Below are positions 8,413 to 17,108 of a DNA stretch of 50,836 nucleotides, piece after piece. Every line of letters begins with the position of its first letter. Position 1 is the stretch's first letter. The notes under the pieces were generated by a model. It ran no database searches and was not told the DNA's origin. It saw only the letters and a program-made list of their open reading frames with translations. Source of the stretch: Oscillospiraceae bacterium (GTDB taxonomy: Bacteria > Bacillota > Clostridia > Oscillospirales > Acutalibacteraceae). The DNA is taken from contig SVQA01000012.1 of the NCBI GenBank assembly GCA_015065545.1, forward strand, positions 1 through 50,836, given 5' to 3'. A program made the position numbers and the translations under genes.

Positions 8413-9381
8413 ATGAAAATAGGAAACATTGAGATAAACGGATTTGCTACCCTCGCTCCAATGGCAGGGGTTGCAGACAGAGCATTCAGAGAACTCTCAA
8501 CATCTTTCGGTGCGGCAATGTGTACATCCGAGATGGTTAGTGCCAAGGGTATTTCTTACCACAGCAAAAAGAGTGCAGAGCTTATGGAAATATCCGAGAA
8601 AGAACGCCCCTGCGGTGTTCAGCTTTTCGGCTGTGAGCCTGATACTATGGCTTTTGCCGCAGAGTTTTCTCGGAAATATGAGCCTGATTTTATAGATATT
8701 AATATGGGATGCCCTGTGCCAAAGGTGAATTCAATCGGTTGCGGATGTGCGCTGATGAAAAACCCCGAGCTTTGTGCTGATATTGTGGCAGCAGTTAAGA
8801 AGGCAGTGGATGTTCCTGTTACAGTTAAAATTCGCAAGGGCATAGATGATGAACACGTAAATGCTGTAGAGGTAGCTCTTGCTTGCGAGAGTGCAGGTGC
8901 TGACGCAGTAGCAGTGCACGGCAGAACAAGAGCACAGATGTACAGACCCTATGCGGATTTGGATATAATTAAAAAAGTCAAAAGTGCAGTTAAAATCCCT
9001 GTTATCGGGAATGGAGATATATGCAGTGCTCAGGATGCGGCTAAAATGTACGAGGAGACAGGCTGTGACCTTGTGATGATAGGCAGAGGTGCCTGCGGAA
9101 ATCCTTGGATTTTCTCTCAGATTGACGCATATATGAGAGAGGGCAGAGTCTTGCCTGAGCCTACATTGTGTGAGAGAACGGATATAATGCGCAGACACAT
9201 CGAAATGCTCTGTAAATACAAGGGCGAGGATGTGGGTATGCGTGAAGCAAGAAAGCACGTTGCCTGGTATATTAAAGGTCTTCGCGGTGCGGCGGCTTTT
9301 CGCAATAATGCAGGTACTATGCGTACTCTCAGCGATTTTTATGCTTTGTTAAAACGAGTTTTAGAAACTCAGGAAATATAA
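8413..9381 (+). CDS. dusB: tRNA-dihydrouridine synthase, DusB type
   Basis: This FMN enzyme reduces uridines in the tRNA D-loop. The 322-residue sequence shows LAPMAGVADRAFR at the start of the TIM barrel, INMGCPVPKV with the catalytic Cys100, GRTRAQMYRP, IPVIGNGDI and IGRGACGNPW, all standard Dus motifs. Length is normal. It follows the small membrane protein by one base and precedes glyA by 27 bases, consistent with an operon. Confidence 0.93.
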   Translation: MKIGNIEINGFATLAPMAGVADRAFRELSTSFGAAMCTSEMVSAKGISYHSKKSAELMEISEKERPCGVQLFGCEPDTMAFAAEFSRKYEPDFIDINMGCPVPKVNSIGCGCALMKNPELCADIVAAVKKAVDVPVTVKIRKGIDDEHVNAVEVALACESAGADAVAVHGRTRAQMYRPYADLDIIKKVKSAVKIPVIGNGDICSAQDAAKMYEETGCDLVMIGRGACGNPWIFSQIDAYMREGRVLPEPTLCERTDIMRRHIEMLCKYKGEDVGMREARKHVAWYIKGLRGAAAFRNNAGTMRTLSDFYALLKRVLETQEI

Positions 9382-9408
9382 GATATTATAAGGATTGGAG
9401 TAAATAAT

Positions 9409-10656
9409 ATGGACGTTAGAAAAAACATTGAACTCGTAGGTCAGTTTGACTCTGAGGTAGCAAACGCAATGGACCTTGAGTATCAGAGACAGTGCAGAAA
9501 CATTGAGCTTATTGCTTCTGAGAACATTGCTTCTCCTGCAGTTATGGCTGCTATGGGTACAGTTCTCACCAACAAGTACGCAGAGGGCTACCCCGGCAAG
9601 CGTTACTATGGCGGATGCCAGTGTGTTGATATTGTTGAAGATATTGCAAGAAAGCGCGCTTGTGAACTCTTCGGCGCAGAACACGCAAATGTTCAGCCTC
9701 ACTCCGGTGCACAGGCTAACCTTGCTGTTTACTTTGCTATGCTCGAAGCAGGCGACACAGTTATGGGTATGAGCCTTGCAGAAGGCGGTCACCTTACTCA
9801 CGGCTCACCTGTTAATATGTCCGGTAAAATTTATAACTTTGTACCCTATGGCGTAGATCCCGAGACTCATGTTATCAACTATGATAAGGTTCTTGAGATT
9901 GCAAAAGAGTGCAAACCCAAGCTCATCGTTGCAGGTGCATCTGCATATCCCAGAGTTATCGACTTTAAGAAGTTTAGAGAAATCGCAGATGAGGTTGGCG
10001 CATACCTTATGGTAGATATGGCTCACATTGCAGGTCTTGTAGCTGCAGGTGTTCATCCCAGCCCTGTTCCTTACTGCGACTTCGTTACTACTACAACTCA
10101 CAAAACTCTCAGAGGCCCCAGAGGCGGTCTTATCCTCTGTAAAGAAGAGTACGCAAAGGCAATCGACAAGGCTATTTTCCCCGGCTCTCAGGGCGGCCCT
10201 CTTGAGCACGTAATCGCTGCAAAGGCTGTTTGCTTCGGCGAGGCACTTTCTGATGATTTCAAGGCTTACGGTGAGAAGATAGTTTCTAACTGCAAGGTTC
10301 TTGCTGATGCTCTTGTTGCTCGCGGTCATAAGCTTGTTAGCGGCGGTACAGACAACCACCTCCTTCTCCTTGACCTTCGTGATTCTGAAATCACAGGTAA
10401 AGAGCTTGAGGCAAGACTTGACGAGGTTAACATCACAGTTAACAAGAACACAGTTCCCAACGAGCCCAGAAGTCCCTTTGTTACAAGCGGTATCCGTATC
10501 GGTACTGCTGCTGTTACAACAAGAGGCTTCGGTGAGGAAGAGATGATTAAAATCGCAGACCTCATTACAATGGTTATGGAAGATTTCGAGGGTAACAAAG
10601 AGAAATGCATCGCAGAGGTTAAGGCTATCTGCGACAAGTTCCCTCTTTACGCTTAA
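9409..10656 (+). CDS. glyA: Serine hydroxymethyltransferase
   Basis: This PLP enzyme interconverts serine and glycine with tetrahydrofolate, feeding one-carbon metabolism in the cytosol. The 415-residue protein has [12 protein letters not shown], the [11 protein letters not shown] substrate region, [10 protein letters not shown], and [15 protein letters not shown] with the PLP lysine Lys232. Length and motifs are complete. ATTGGAG upstream of ATG 9409 serves as ribosome binding site. No glycine riboswitch is seen in the short gap before it. Confidence 0.96.
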   Translation: MDVRKNIELVGQFDSEVANAMDLEYQRQCRNIELIASENIASPAVMAAMGTVLTNKYAEGYPGKRYYGGCQCVDIVEDIARKRACELFGAEHANVQPHSGAQANLAVYFAMLEAGDTVMGMSLAEGGHLTHGSPVNMSGKIYNFVPYGVDPETHVINYDKVLEIAKECKPKLIVAGASAYPRVIDFKKFREIADEVGAYLMVDMAHIAGLVAAGVHPSPVPYCDFVTTTTHKTLRGPRGGLILCKEEYAKAIDKAIFPGSQGGPLEHVIAAKAVCFGEALSDDFKAYGEKIVSNCKVLADALVARGHKLVSGGTDNHLLLLDLRDSEITGKELEARLDEVNITVNKNTVPNEPRSPFVTSGIRIGTAAVTTRGFGEEEMIKIADLITMVMEDFEGNKEKCIAEVKAICDKFPLYA

Positions 10657-10669
10657 ATCTCTTAAAAGT

Positions 10670-10699
10670 CAAAAGGCTTCCTTTCTTTAAGGGAGCCTT
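10670..10699 (+). terminator. Weak terminator or attenuator after glyA
   Basis: AAAGGCTTCC and GGGAGCCTTT form an imperfect stem, but the tail is AACTGAATTT rather than a clean T-run. Some read-through into rarA is likely. Confidence 0.4.
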
Positions 10700-10729
10700 T
10701 AACTGAATTTATTATAAGGAGGGACGTTT

Positions 10730-12004
10730 ATGTCTTCACCTCTTGCAGACAGAATCAGACCCCAGAGTCTTGACGAAATAGTAGGGCAGAGGCATTTGCT
10801 CGCAGAAGGCAAGCCGTTGAGGAAGATTATCGAAAGCGGCGAAATTCCAAACTTAATATTTTATGGTCCCTCCGGTGTGGGCAAAACTACTCTGGCGACA
10901 TATATCGCAAAGAAAACCAACAAGACCCTCAAAAAGCTTAACGGAACTACCGCTTCAACGGCGGATATAAGAGCAGTTGTGGAGGAGCTTGGTACCTTTG
11001 GCGGTATGGGCGGAATTCTCCTTTATTTAGACGAGATTCAGTATTTTAATAAAAAGCAGCAGCAGACCCTTCTGGAGTTTATTGAGGACGGAAGAATTAC
11101 GCTTATCGCCTCAACTACCGAGAATCCCTACTTTTATGTATATAACGCAATCCTTTCAAGAAGCACAGTTTTTGAGTTCAAGCCTGTAGAGGCTCAGGAG
11201 CTTTATCCTGCAATCAGACGAGCTGTTCATATTCTTTCGCAGGAACGCAAGGTTGAGATTGATATGCCCGAGGAGGCTGTGAGGATTATTGCCTCTTCCT
11301 GTGGTGGAGATGTGAGGAAAGCCCTCAATGCTGTAGAACTTTGTGTTGTATCTGCACCCTTTGAGGATGATGTTAAGAAGGTGAGCACAGAGCACGCAAA
11401 GGAGCTTTCTCAGCAGAGTGCCTTCAGATATGACAGAGATTCGGACGAGCACTATGATGTTATCTCTGCATATCAGAAGAGTATGCGAGGTTCGGATGCA
11501 CAAGCAGCTCTTCATTATCTTGCAAGACTTTTAAAGGCAGGGGATCTGGTGTCTGCTTGCAGACGTCTTATGGTTTGTGCCTGCGAGGATGTGGGACTTG
11601 CCTATCCACAGATAATTCCCATTGTAAAGTCCTGTGTGGATATTGCCAATGCGGTAGGTCTGCCCGAAGCAAAACTGCCTTTAGCTGATGCGGTTATTCT
11701 TGTGTGCTTGGCTCCAAAGTCCAACTCAGCCCACGATGCTATAGCGGCGGCTTTTGCCGATGTGGAGATGGGTAAAGCGGGACCTATTCCCAGAGCATTA
11801 CAGAATAAGCATTTTGATGGTGCAGATAATACAAATCCGGGTCAGTTTTATCAGTATCCCCACAGCTTTCCCGATCATTTTGTACCTCAGCAATATTTGC
11901 CCGATGAGCTTAAAGGTACCGTGTACTATGAATATGGCGACAATAAAAACGAGCAGGCTTTTAAGGCTTACTGGGATAAGATAAAAGGTAAATACGGTTT
12001 ATAA
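10730..12004 (+). CDS. rarA: Replication-associated recombination protein A (AAA+ ATPase)
   Basis: RarA/MgsA is a clamp-loader-like AAA+ ATPase acting at stalled forks. The 424-residue protein begins with PLADRIRPQSLDEIVGQ, has Walker A GPSGVGKTT (Lys52), Walker B ILLYLDEIQYF and sensor 1 ASTTENP, and ends with the C-terminal tetramerisation region (YQYPHSFPDHFVPQQYLP). Start ATG 10730 follows AAGGAGGGACG. Complete length. Confidence 0.93.
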   Translation: MSSPLADRIRPQSLDEIVGQRHLLAEGKPLRKIIESGEIPNLIFYGPSGVGKTTLATYIAKKTNKTLKKLNGTTASTADIRAVVEELGTFGGMGGILLYLDEIQYFNKKQQQTLLEFIEDGRITLIASTTENPYFYVYNAILSRSTVFEFKPVEAQELYPAIRRAVHILSQERKVEIDMPEEAVRIIASSCGGDVRKALNAVELCVVSAPFEDDVKKVSTEHAKELSQQSAFRYDRDSDEHYDVISAYQKSMRGSDAQAALHYLARLLKAGDLVSACRRLMVCACEDVGLAYPQIIPIVKSCVDIANAVGLPEAKLPLADAVILVCLAPKSNSAHDAIAAAFADVEMGKAGPIPRALQNKHFDGADNTNPGQFYQYPHSFPDHFVPQQYLPDELKGTVYYEYGDNKNEQAFKAYWDKIKGKYGL

Positions 12005-12019
12005 TTAAACTTATCTTTC

Positions 12020-12058
12020 TAAGGCAAGGTGTTTATTATTTCACCTTGTCTTTTTTTT
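12020..12058 (+). terminator. Rho-independent terminator after rarA
   Basis: AGGCAAGGTG pairs with CACCTTGTCT, followed by a run of T to 12058. Confidence 0.85.
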
Positions 12059-12114
12059 GAATTTATTTATGCGAAAATAAATTATAAAAGAGAAGAATAA
12101 AGGAGATAATCCTT

Positions 12115-12180
12115 ATGAAAAAGAATTTAAGATTATTTTGTTTGACTGTTATTCAGAAGAAGGTTGCAGGACTTGCATAA
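12115..12180 (+). pseudogene. Relict dockerin mini-ORF (21 codons)
   Basis: An AAAGGAGAT ribosome binding site precedes ATG 12115. The 21-residue peptide starts like a signal peptide (MKKNLRLFCLT) and ends with VIQKKVAGLA, matching the last dockerin helix of the gene at 12577-14394 (MIQKRVAGMD) and of the CotH protein (VQKFVAGIE). The simplest reading is a dockerin gene that lost nearly all of its interior by deletion. It may still be translated. A terminator follows at 12226. Confidence 0.55.
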
Positions 12181-12225
12181 GATATGGCGATTTTTTATGA
12201 TTTATTAGTATCAACATAAGCGAAG

Positions 12226-12255
12226 GAGCAAATCGTGGGTTTTGCTCTTTCTTTG
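12226..12255 (+). terminator. Terminator after the relict dockerin ORF
   Basis: GAGCAAA (12226-12232) pairs with TTTGCTC (12241-12247), followed by TTTCTTTGTTTT. It supports the idea that the relict was once a transcribed gene. Confidence 0.7.
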
Positions 12256-12576
12256 TTTTGTATGCAAACAAAGGAATATATACTCTCAGGATAAAATGAG
12301 TACTACTATATGTCTAAAAATTATTATTATCGGAAAATCCCCTTTATAATTGACTTTATCAATGTCATGCTGCTTATGGATTAGTAATCATAGGATAAAA
12401 AAAGGCTATATATCCTTAACAAAAAAGGAATAAAAACATTGGTGAGGAATTTACGAAAAATATTCTTTAAAAGAATAATAATTTATTGCCATTTGTATAT
12501 AATTGATATGAATGGTAGTATGCGATAATGGTATCCTTAGCTACTAAAAAATCTTCTTAAAAAGGAGGAATTTATT
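12256..12576 (+). promoter_or_regulatory. Long AT-rich upstream region of the starch-binding/amylase operon
   Basis: About 320 bases without a gene. The best -10 candidate is TATAAT at 12498-12503, but no good -35 sits 17 bases upstream; TTGCCA at 12486-12491 is too close. The start must lie in this region because terminators precede it. AAGGAGG at 12562-12568 is the ribosome binding site. A regulator-dependent promoter is possible, with no operator identified. Confidence 0.35.
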
Positions 12577-14394
12577 ATGGTAAGAAGAAAGCATAGACTT
12601 CTGTCTCTCCTCTTAAGCTTCATGATGGTTATGTCACTGGTTGCAGTTGCAACTGTTGTGAACACCTCTGCTGCTTCAGGCGACACAGTCTATTGCGAAA
12701 ACGCTGCCAACTGGGGCGAAGTTTACTGCTATATGTGGAAAGACGGCTCCGGCGACAACGGCGGATGGCCCGGCGTTAAGATGACAAAGGGCGAGGGCAA
12801 TCTTTGGTCTTATAGTGTAACCGGTGATTGGGATAAGATTATCTTCAATAACGGAAGCGGTACACAGACCTCAGATATGGCCTATCAGGGTAACGGAAGC
12901 TGCTTCAACAACCAGACAAACGGTTGGAGTCAGTTAGATGTTCCTACAAATCCTACAACACCTACAACACCCACAACTCCCACAACACCCAATCCCCCTA
13001 CACCTCCCACTCCTACAGGTAAAAACGTAGTTTACTGTAAGAACGATGCAGGCTGGGGCAAAGTAAGTGTATATATGTGGACAGACGGTGAGGGTGACAA
13101 CGGCGGATGGCCCGGCACTACTGCTACCAATATCGGCGACGGCGTATGGATGCTCGAGTACGATAAGAGCTACGCAAAGATCATCTTTAACGATGGCGGC
13201 GGCACACAGACAAGCGACCTTCCTCATCCCGGTTCAGGTCAGATGTACAACAACAAGACAGGTCAGTGGTCTCTCTACGATACAAAGTCACTCCACATCA
13301 AGGGTGTGACAGCAGACCCTGCAGCTCCTCAGTACACAGGTGTTGAGGTTAAGCTTTCCATAAATGCAGGCGGCGGTGAAGGCACACTTCTTTATAAATT
13401 CACCGTATCTAATGGTTCAAGCACAACTGTTGTAAACGACTATAGTGCAAACAACACTGCTACATGGACTCCCACAGCTGCTGGTACATACACAATTACT
13501 TACACTGTTAAGGACGAAGCAGGTGCAGAAAAGACTCAGACTTCATCATTTAAGGTAAATGATATTAATGCAGAAACAAAGCCCGTTGTGCAGTCTGTAA
13601 GTGTTACTCCCACAAACTCTGACAAGAATATGATTCTCAAGGGTAAGGAAGCACTTATTGATGTAACTGCAGGCGGCGGTAATACAGGTACAAAGCTTCT
13701 TTTCTACAAGGTTAAGATTACAGATCCCAGTGGAAATGTTGCAAACGTTCCTTATTACACAACAAAGAATCAGTATAAGTTCACTCCTGCAGCTCTCGGT
13801 GAGTATCAGATTGAGATTTCTGTTCAGGCAAGTGACAACAATACTGTAACAAAGAACTATAAGTATGAGAGTGTTAACGAGCTTCCCAATCCCGGTGAGC
13901 TTACACTTTCAGTCAGCAAGTCAGGCAGCCAGACAGTAGGCTCAACAGTTACTGTTTCTGCTTCTGCTTCAGGCGGTGTTGCTCCCTATACCTATCAGTT
14001 TAAACTGAACGGTCAGGTAGTTAAGGCTTACTCTTCTGCAAACTCTTATGCAGTTGCAGTATCTGCAGAAGGCACCTATGCTATCGAGGTATCTGTGAAG
14101 GATTCCAAGGGTACTGTTGTAGCAAAGACAACATCCTTCACAGTAGAAAATACTGTTGTACCCGGCCCCGGTCCCGGACCCGGACCTGATTTAGGCAACG
14201 TAATGGGTGACGCAGACTGCGACGGCAAGGTAAATGTTAAGGATGCTACAGCAATCCAGAAGCATGTTGCTGACATTATTACACTTTCAACACAAGGACA
14301 GAAAAACGCAGAAGTTGACGGTAGCGGTAACCTTACAGTTAAGGACGCTACAATGATTCAGAAGCGTGTTGCAGGTATGGACGTAGGCTGGTAA
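12577..14394 (+). CDS. Dockerin-bearing starch-binding protein with two CBM26-like modules
   Basis: A 605-residue secreted protein with no catalytic domain visible. Signal peptide to about residue 32. CBM26-like module 1 (about 36-122; MWKDGSGDNGGWPG, KIIFNNGSG) and module 2 (about 150-235; MWTDGEGDNGGWPG, KIIFNDGGG) are joined by a TPTTPTTP linker. Three Ig-like repeats (about 240-330, 335-435, 440-525) follow, then a GPGPGP hinge and a dockerin (541-605) with two segments, GDADCDGKVNVKDATAIQK and VDGSGNLTVKDATMIQK. This layout matches the idea of an amylosome starch-binding adaptor that docks onto cohesins, comparable to Sas proteins of R. bromii; that comparison is from memory. The amylase gene starts 12 bases downstream, so the two are an operon. 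Confidence 0.88.
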   Translation: MVRRKHRLLSLLLSFMMVMSLVAVATVVNTSAASGDTVYCENAANWGEVYCYMWKDGSGDNGGWPGVKMTKGEGNLWSYSVTGDWDKIIFNNGSGTQTSDMAYQGNGSCFNNQTNGWSQLDVPTNPTTPTTPTTPTTPNPPTPPTPTGKNVVYCKNDAGWGKVSVYMWTDGEGDNGGWPGTTATNIGDGVWMLEYDKSYAKIIFNDGGGTQTSDLPHPGSGQMYNNKTGQWSLYDTKSLHIKGVTADPAAPQYTGVEVKLSINAGGGEGTLLYKFTVSNGSSTTVVNDYSANNTATWTPTAAGTYTITYTVKDEAGAEKTQTSSFKVNDINAETKPVVQSVSVTPTNSDKNMILKGKEALIDVTAGGGNTGTKLLFYKVKITDPSGNVANVPYYTTKNQYKFTPAALGEYQIEISVQASDNNTVTKNYKYESVNELPNPGELTLSVSKSGSQTVGSTVTVSASASGGVAPYTYQFKLNGQVVKAYSSANSYAVAVSAEGTYAIEVSVKDSKGTVVAKTTSFTVENTVVPGPGPGPGPDLGNVMGDADCDGKVNVKDATAIQKHVADIITLSTQGQKNAEVDGSGNLTVKDATMIQKRVAGMDVGW

Positions 14395-14406
14395 GGAGGC
14401 TAAAAA

Positions 14407-16821
14407 ATGAGTAAATTCAAAAGAATTGCTGCTCTTGTACTTGTTTTTGCTCTTGCAATCTCCATAGGTATCGTTGGAATTTCTGCTTCGGAAACAGAAG
14501 TCGCAGAGGTTTCTGCCGATACCACTAATACCGGTATTACTGTATACTTCAAATCAGAAGATACTGTACCCTATATTTACTATTGGAATGCACTTCCCAA
14601 GAACCTTGAAACTGATTATCCGGGTGTTAAGATGACACTCGATAACAGTCAGGAAGGCGGAAATTGGTACAAGTACACTTTTAAAGATTCCACAAAAATC
14701 AATATGCTGTTCACTTCGGGCAAAAGTGACCTTGAAGGACAGCTTTCAACAGAACTTACAAGAAACACAGGTACCTGGTGGATTAAGAATAACAAATGTT
14801 ATTCCTACAACCCCGATATTCCCAGAGAGATTACAGATTCAAGGGATTTCCGTGAAGACACAATTTACTTTGTAATCACAACCCGTTTCTACGACGGCGA
14901 TACAGGTAACAACGTACATTGTTGGGACGATAAGCAGGCAAACAACCCTGACTCCGACCCTGCATGGCGTGGTGACTTCAAGGGTCTTGCCGATAAACTT
15001 GATTATATTAAGGCTCTCGGCTTTTCTGCAATCTGGATTACTCCCGTTGTAACAAACGCTTCGGGCTATGACTATCACGGCTATCACGCTATGGATTTTG
15101 CTTCCGTTGATGTTCGTTATGAGTCCGATAACTTTACATATCAGGATTTCATTGACGCTTGTCATGAAAAGGATATGAAGGTAGTTCAGGACGTTGTATG
15201 GCAGCATACAGGTAACTTCGGTGAGTCTTTCTTCTGTCCTGTTTTTGAGAAGGACACAACAAAAGACCTTGCTAATCTTGAGGAATGTATGGTTCCTACC
15301 GATTATCTCCTTGAGGCTTGCGGTGTTTCTACACCTGAAGAGTACTGGGCACTCAAGCCCCAGCAGCAGTATGACACCCGTCTTAATCTGATGAAGAATA
15401 CTGCTTCTGCTGCAGGTGCAAACAACTCCACAGGTACACACCCTGATACCACCGACTATGGTATGCATAAGGTATCTACAGATCCCAAGTACAATGCAAA
15501 CAACTACTATCATACAGGTTACTTCCAGTCTCTTAACTGGGACGATTGGACCTGTAAGTATTGTCAGATTGCAGGTGACTGCGTTGACCTTAACACAGAG
15601 AATCCTGCAGTTGCAAAGTATCTGACAGATACATACGCAAACTACATCGATATGGGCGTTGATGCGTTCCGTGTTGATACTGTTCGTCATATTTCCAGAC
15701 TTTCTCTTAATATGATATTCAACGATCCCTTAAACGAAGCCGCACAGGCTATGGGTTACGATGATTTCTATATGTTCGGCGAAATCTGCTGTCGTTACAG
15801 TCAGGTTTGGTACAGAGACCACGCTTGTGAGTCTGTTCAGTTCTATACCTGGGATGAAACAGATCCTTCTTACAAGAATAAGTGGAACTTTAATGTAAAC
15901 GCTACTGCAGAAGAAATCAACGAGAATATGAACCTTACCTTCGATCACTACAAGAAGTACGACGGTGTAGGCAATCAGCCCACTTCTACAAACGCATTCT
16001 TAAACGGCATCACATATCACGAGCCCGATTACTCCAAGTCTTCCGGTCTTGGTGCTATCGACTTCCAGATGCACTGGTGCTTCAACGATGCAGGCGGTGC
16101 CTTTGGTATTGCTAAGGCAGAGGATAAGTACTTCAATGACTCCACATGGAACGTTGTTTATGTTGAGTCTCACGACTACAGTCCCGACAGAAGCCAGAGC
16201 ACCCGTTACACAGGCGGTACTCAGGCATGGGCAGAGAACTTGAGCCTTATGTTTACATTCCGCGGAATTCCTTGCCTTTACTACGGCGGTGAGGTTGAGT
16301 TCAAGAAGGGCGTAGTTATCGACGTTGGTCCCAACGCACCTCTTGAGAATACAGGCCGTGCATACTTTGGTGACTACCTTGAAGGCTCTGTTACTGCTAC
16401 AGATTTCAGTGAGTACACAGCAACAGGCGAGGTTGCAAAGACACTTGCTTCTCCTCTTGCAAAGCATATCACAAAGCTTAATGCTGTTCGTCGCGCTATT
16501 CCTGCACTCCAGAAGGGTCAGTACACAACAGACAGCAAGTATGTATCAGGTAATATGGCTTACATCCGCCGCTTTACTGATGCTAAAGAGGGTGTAGACA
16601 GCTTGGCACTCGTTACAGTTTCCGGCGGTGCAACCTTCAAGAATATCCCCAACGGTAAGTATATTGATGCTATCACAGGTGATGTTCAGAATGTTACAAA
16701 CGGCACACTGAATGTTCCCTCTATCGGAACAGCTAACGCAAGAGTTTATGTATGCTGTGCATCCGGCTTTACCGGTATCACAGGTGCTGTTGGCGAAACA
16801 GGACTTACATATCTCAAGTAA
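14407..16821 (+). CDS. Secreted GH13 alpha-amylase with N-terminal CBM26-like module
   Basis: An 804-residue endo-acting starch hydrolase. Signal peptide to about residue 27 (GISA|SE); CBM26-like domain about 40-135 (YIYYWNALPKN, YPGVKM, GTWWIKNN); GH13 barrel about 145-650; C-terminal beta domain. Catalytic residues: nucleophile Asp424 in AFRVDTVRH, acid/base Glu459 in FGEICC, stabiliser His589-Asp590 in ESHDY. Region I reads DVVWQHTG, with Gln266 where GH13 enzymes and the paralogue at 17109 have Asn. No dockerin, sortase motif or C-terminal helix is present, so the enzyme is probably released or held by other means. It is co-transcribed with the dockerin-bearing starch-binding protein. Start ATG 14407 has GGAGGCTAAAAA upstream. 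Confidence 0.9.
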   Translation: MSKFKRIAALVLVFALAISIGIVGISASETEVAEVSADTTNTGITVYFKSEDTVPYIYYWNALPKNLETDYPGVKMTLDNSQEGGNWYKYTFKDSTKINMLFTSGKSDLEGQLSTELTRNTGTWWIKNNKCYSYNPDIPREITDSRDFREDTIYFVITTRFYDGDTGNNVHCWDDKQANNPDSDPAWRGDFKGLADKLDYIKALGFSAIWITPVVTNASGYDYHGYHAMDFASVDVRYESDNFTYQDFIDACHEKDMKVVQDVVWQHTGNFGESFFCPVFEKDTTKDLANLEECMVPTDYLLEACGVSTPEEYWALKPQQQYDTRLNLMKNTASAAGANNSTGTHPDTTDYGMHKVSTDPKYNANNYYHTGYFQSLNWDDWTCKYCQIAGDCVDLNTENPAVAKYLTDTYANYIDMGVDAFRVDTVRHISRLSLNMIFNDPLNEAAQAMGYDDFYMFGEICCRYSQVWYRDHACESVQFYTWDETDPSYKNKWNFNVNATAEEINENMNLTFDHYKKYDGVGNQPTSTNAFLNGITYHEPDYSKSSGLGAIDFQMHWCFNDAGGAFGIAKAEDKYFNDSTWNVVYVESHDYSPDRSQSTRYTGGTQAWAENLSLMFTFRGIPCLYYGGEVEFKKGVVIDVGPNAPLENTGRAYFGDYLEGSVTATDFSEYTATGEVAKTLASPLAKHITKLNAVRRAIPALQKGQYTTDSKYVSGNMAYIRRFTDAKEGVDSLALVTVSGGATFKNIPNGKYIDAITGDVQNVTNGTLNVPSIGTANARVYVCCASGFTGITGAVGETGLTYLK

Positions 16822-16836
16822 TTATTTAAACTTAAT

Positions 16837-16873
16837 ATAATCGATACCATCCTGCAGAGGATGGTATCGGTTA
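16837..16873 (+). terminator. Terminator after the first amylase
   Basis: A stem of about 16 bp (CGATACCATCCT with AGGATGGTATCG, extended by ATAA/TTAT) with a GCAG loop. The tail is only moderately T-rich. Confidence 0.7.
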
Positions 16874-17059
16874 TACCGAATTTTATTTATAATTATGATT
16901 TCTTAGGAAATTGCAGCAACTTATTATATTTAAAGTTTTTGTTATAATTAATTTCGTTTGTTATTTTATGCGGCAAAGAGTTATTTCTTTTCCGATACAC
17001 CTTTAAGAATTGAGTTAATAATTCTTAAAATATTAAACAGAAAAATAATACTTTGGTAT

Positions 17060-17068
17060 TGATATAAT
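17060..17068 (+). promoter_or_regulatory. Extended -10 promoter of the second amylase
   Basis: TGATATAAT is an extended -10 element with no good -35 box upstream. The start would be near 17075, with AGGAGG at 17095-17100 before ATG 17109. The remaining gap, 16874-17059, is AT-rich with no other feature seen. Confidence 0.45.
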
Positions 17069-17108
17069 GCAATTCATTGCAAATCTTTTAAGTTAGGAGG
17101 TAATACCT

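Noticed and set aside
9382..9408. Glycine or other riboswitch before glyA
   Set aside because: The gap is only 27 bases and holds just the ribosome binding site.
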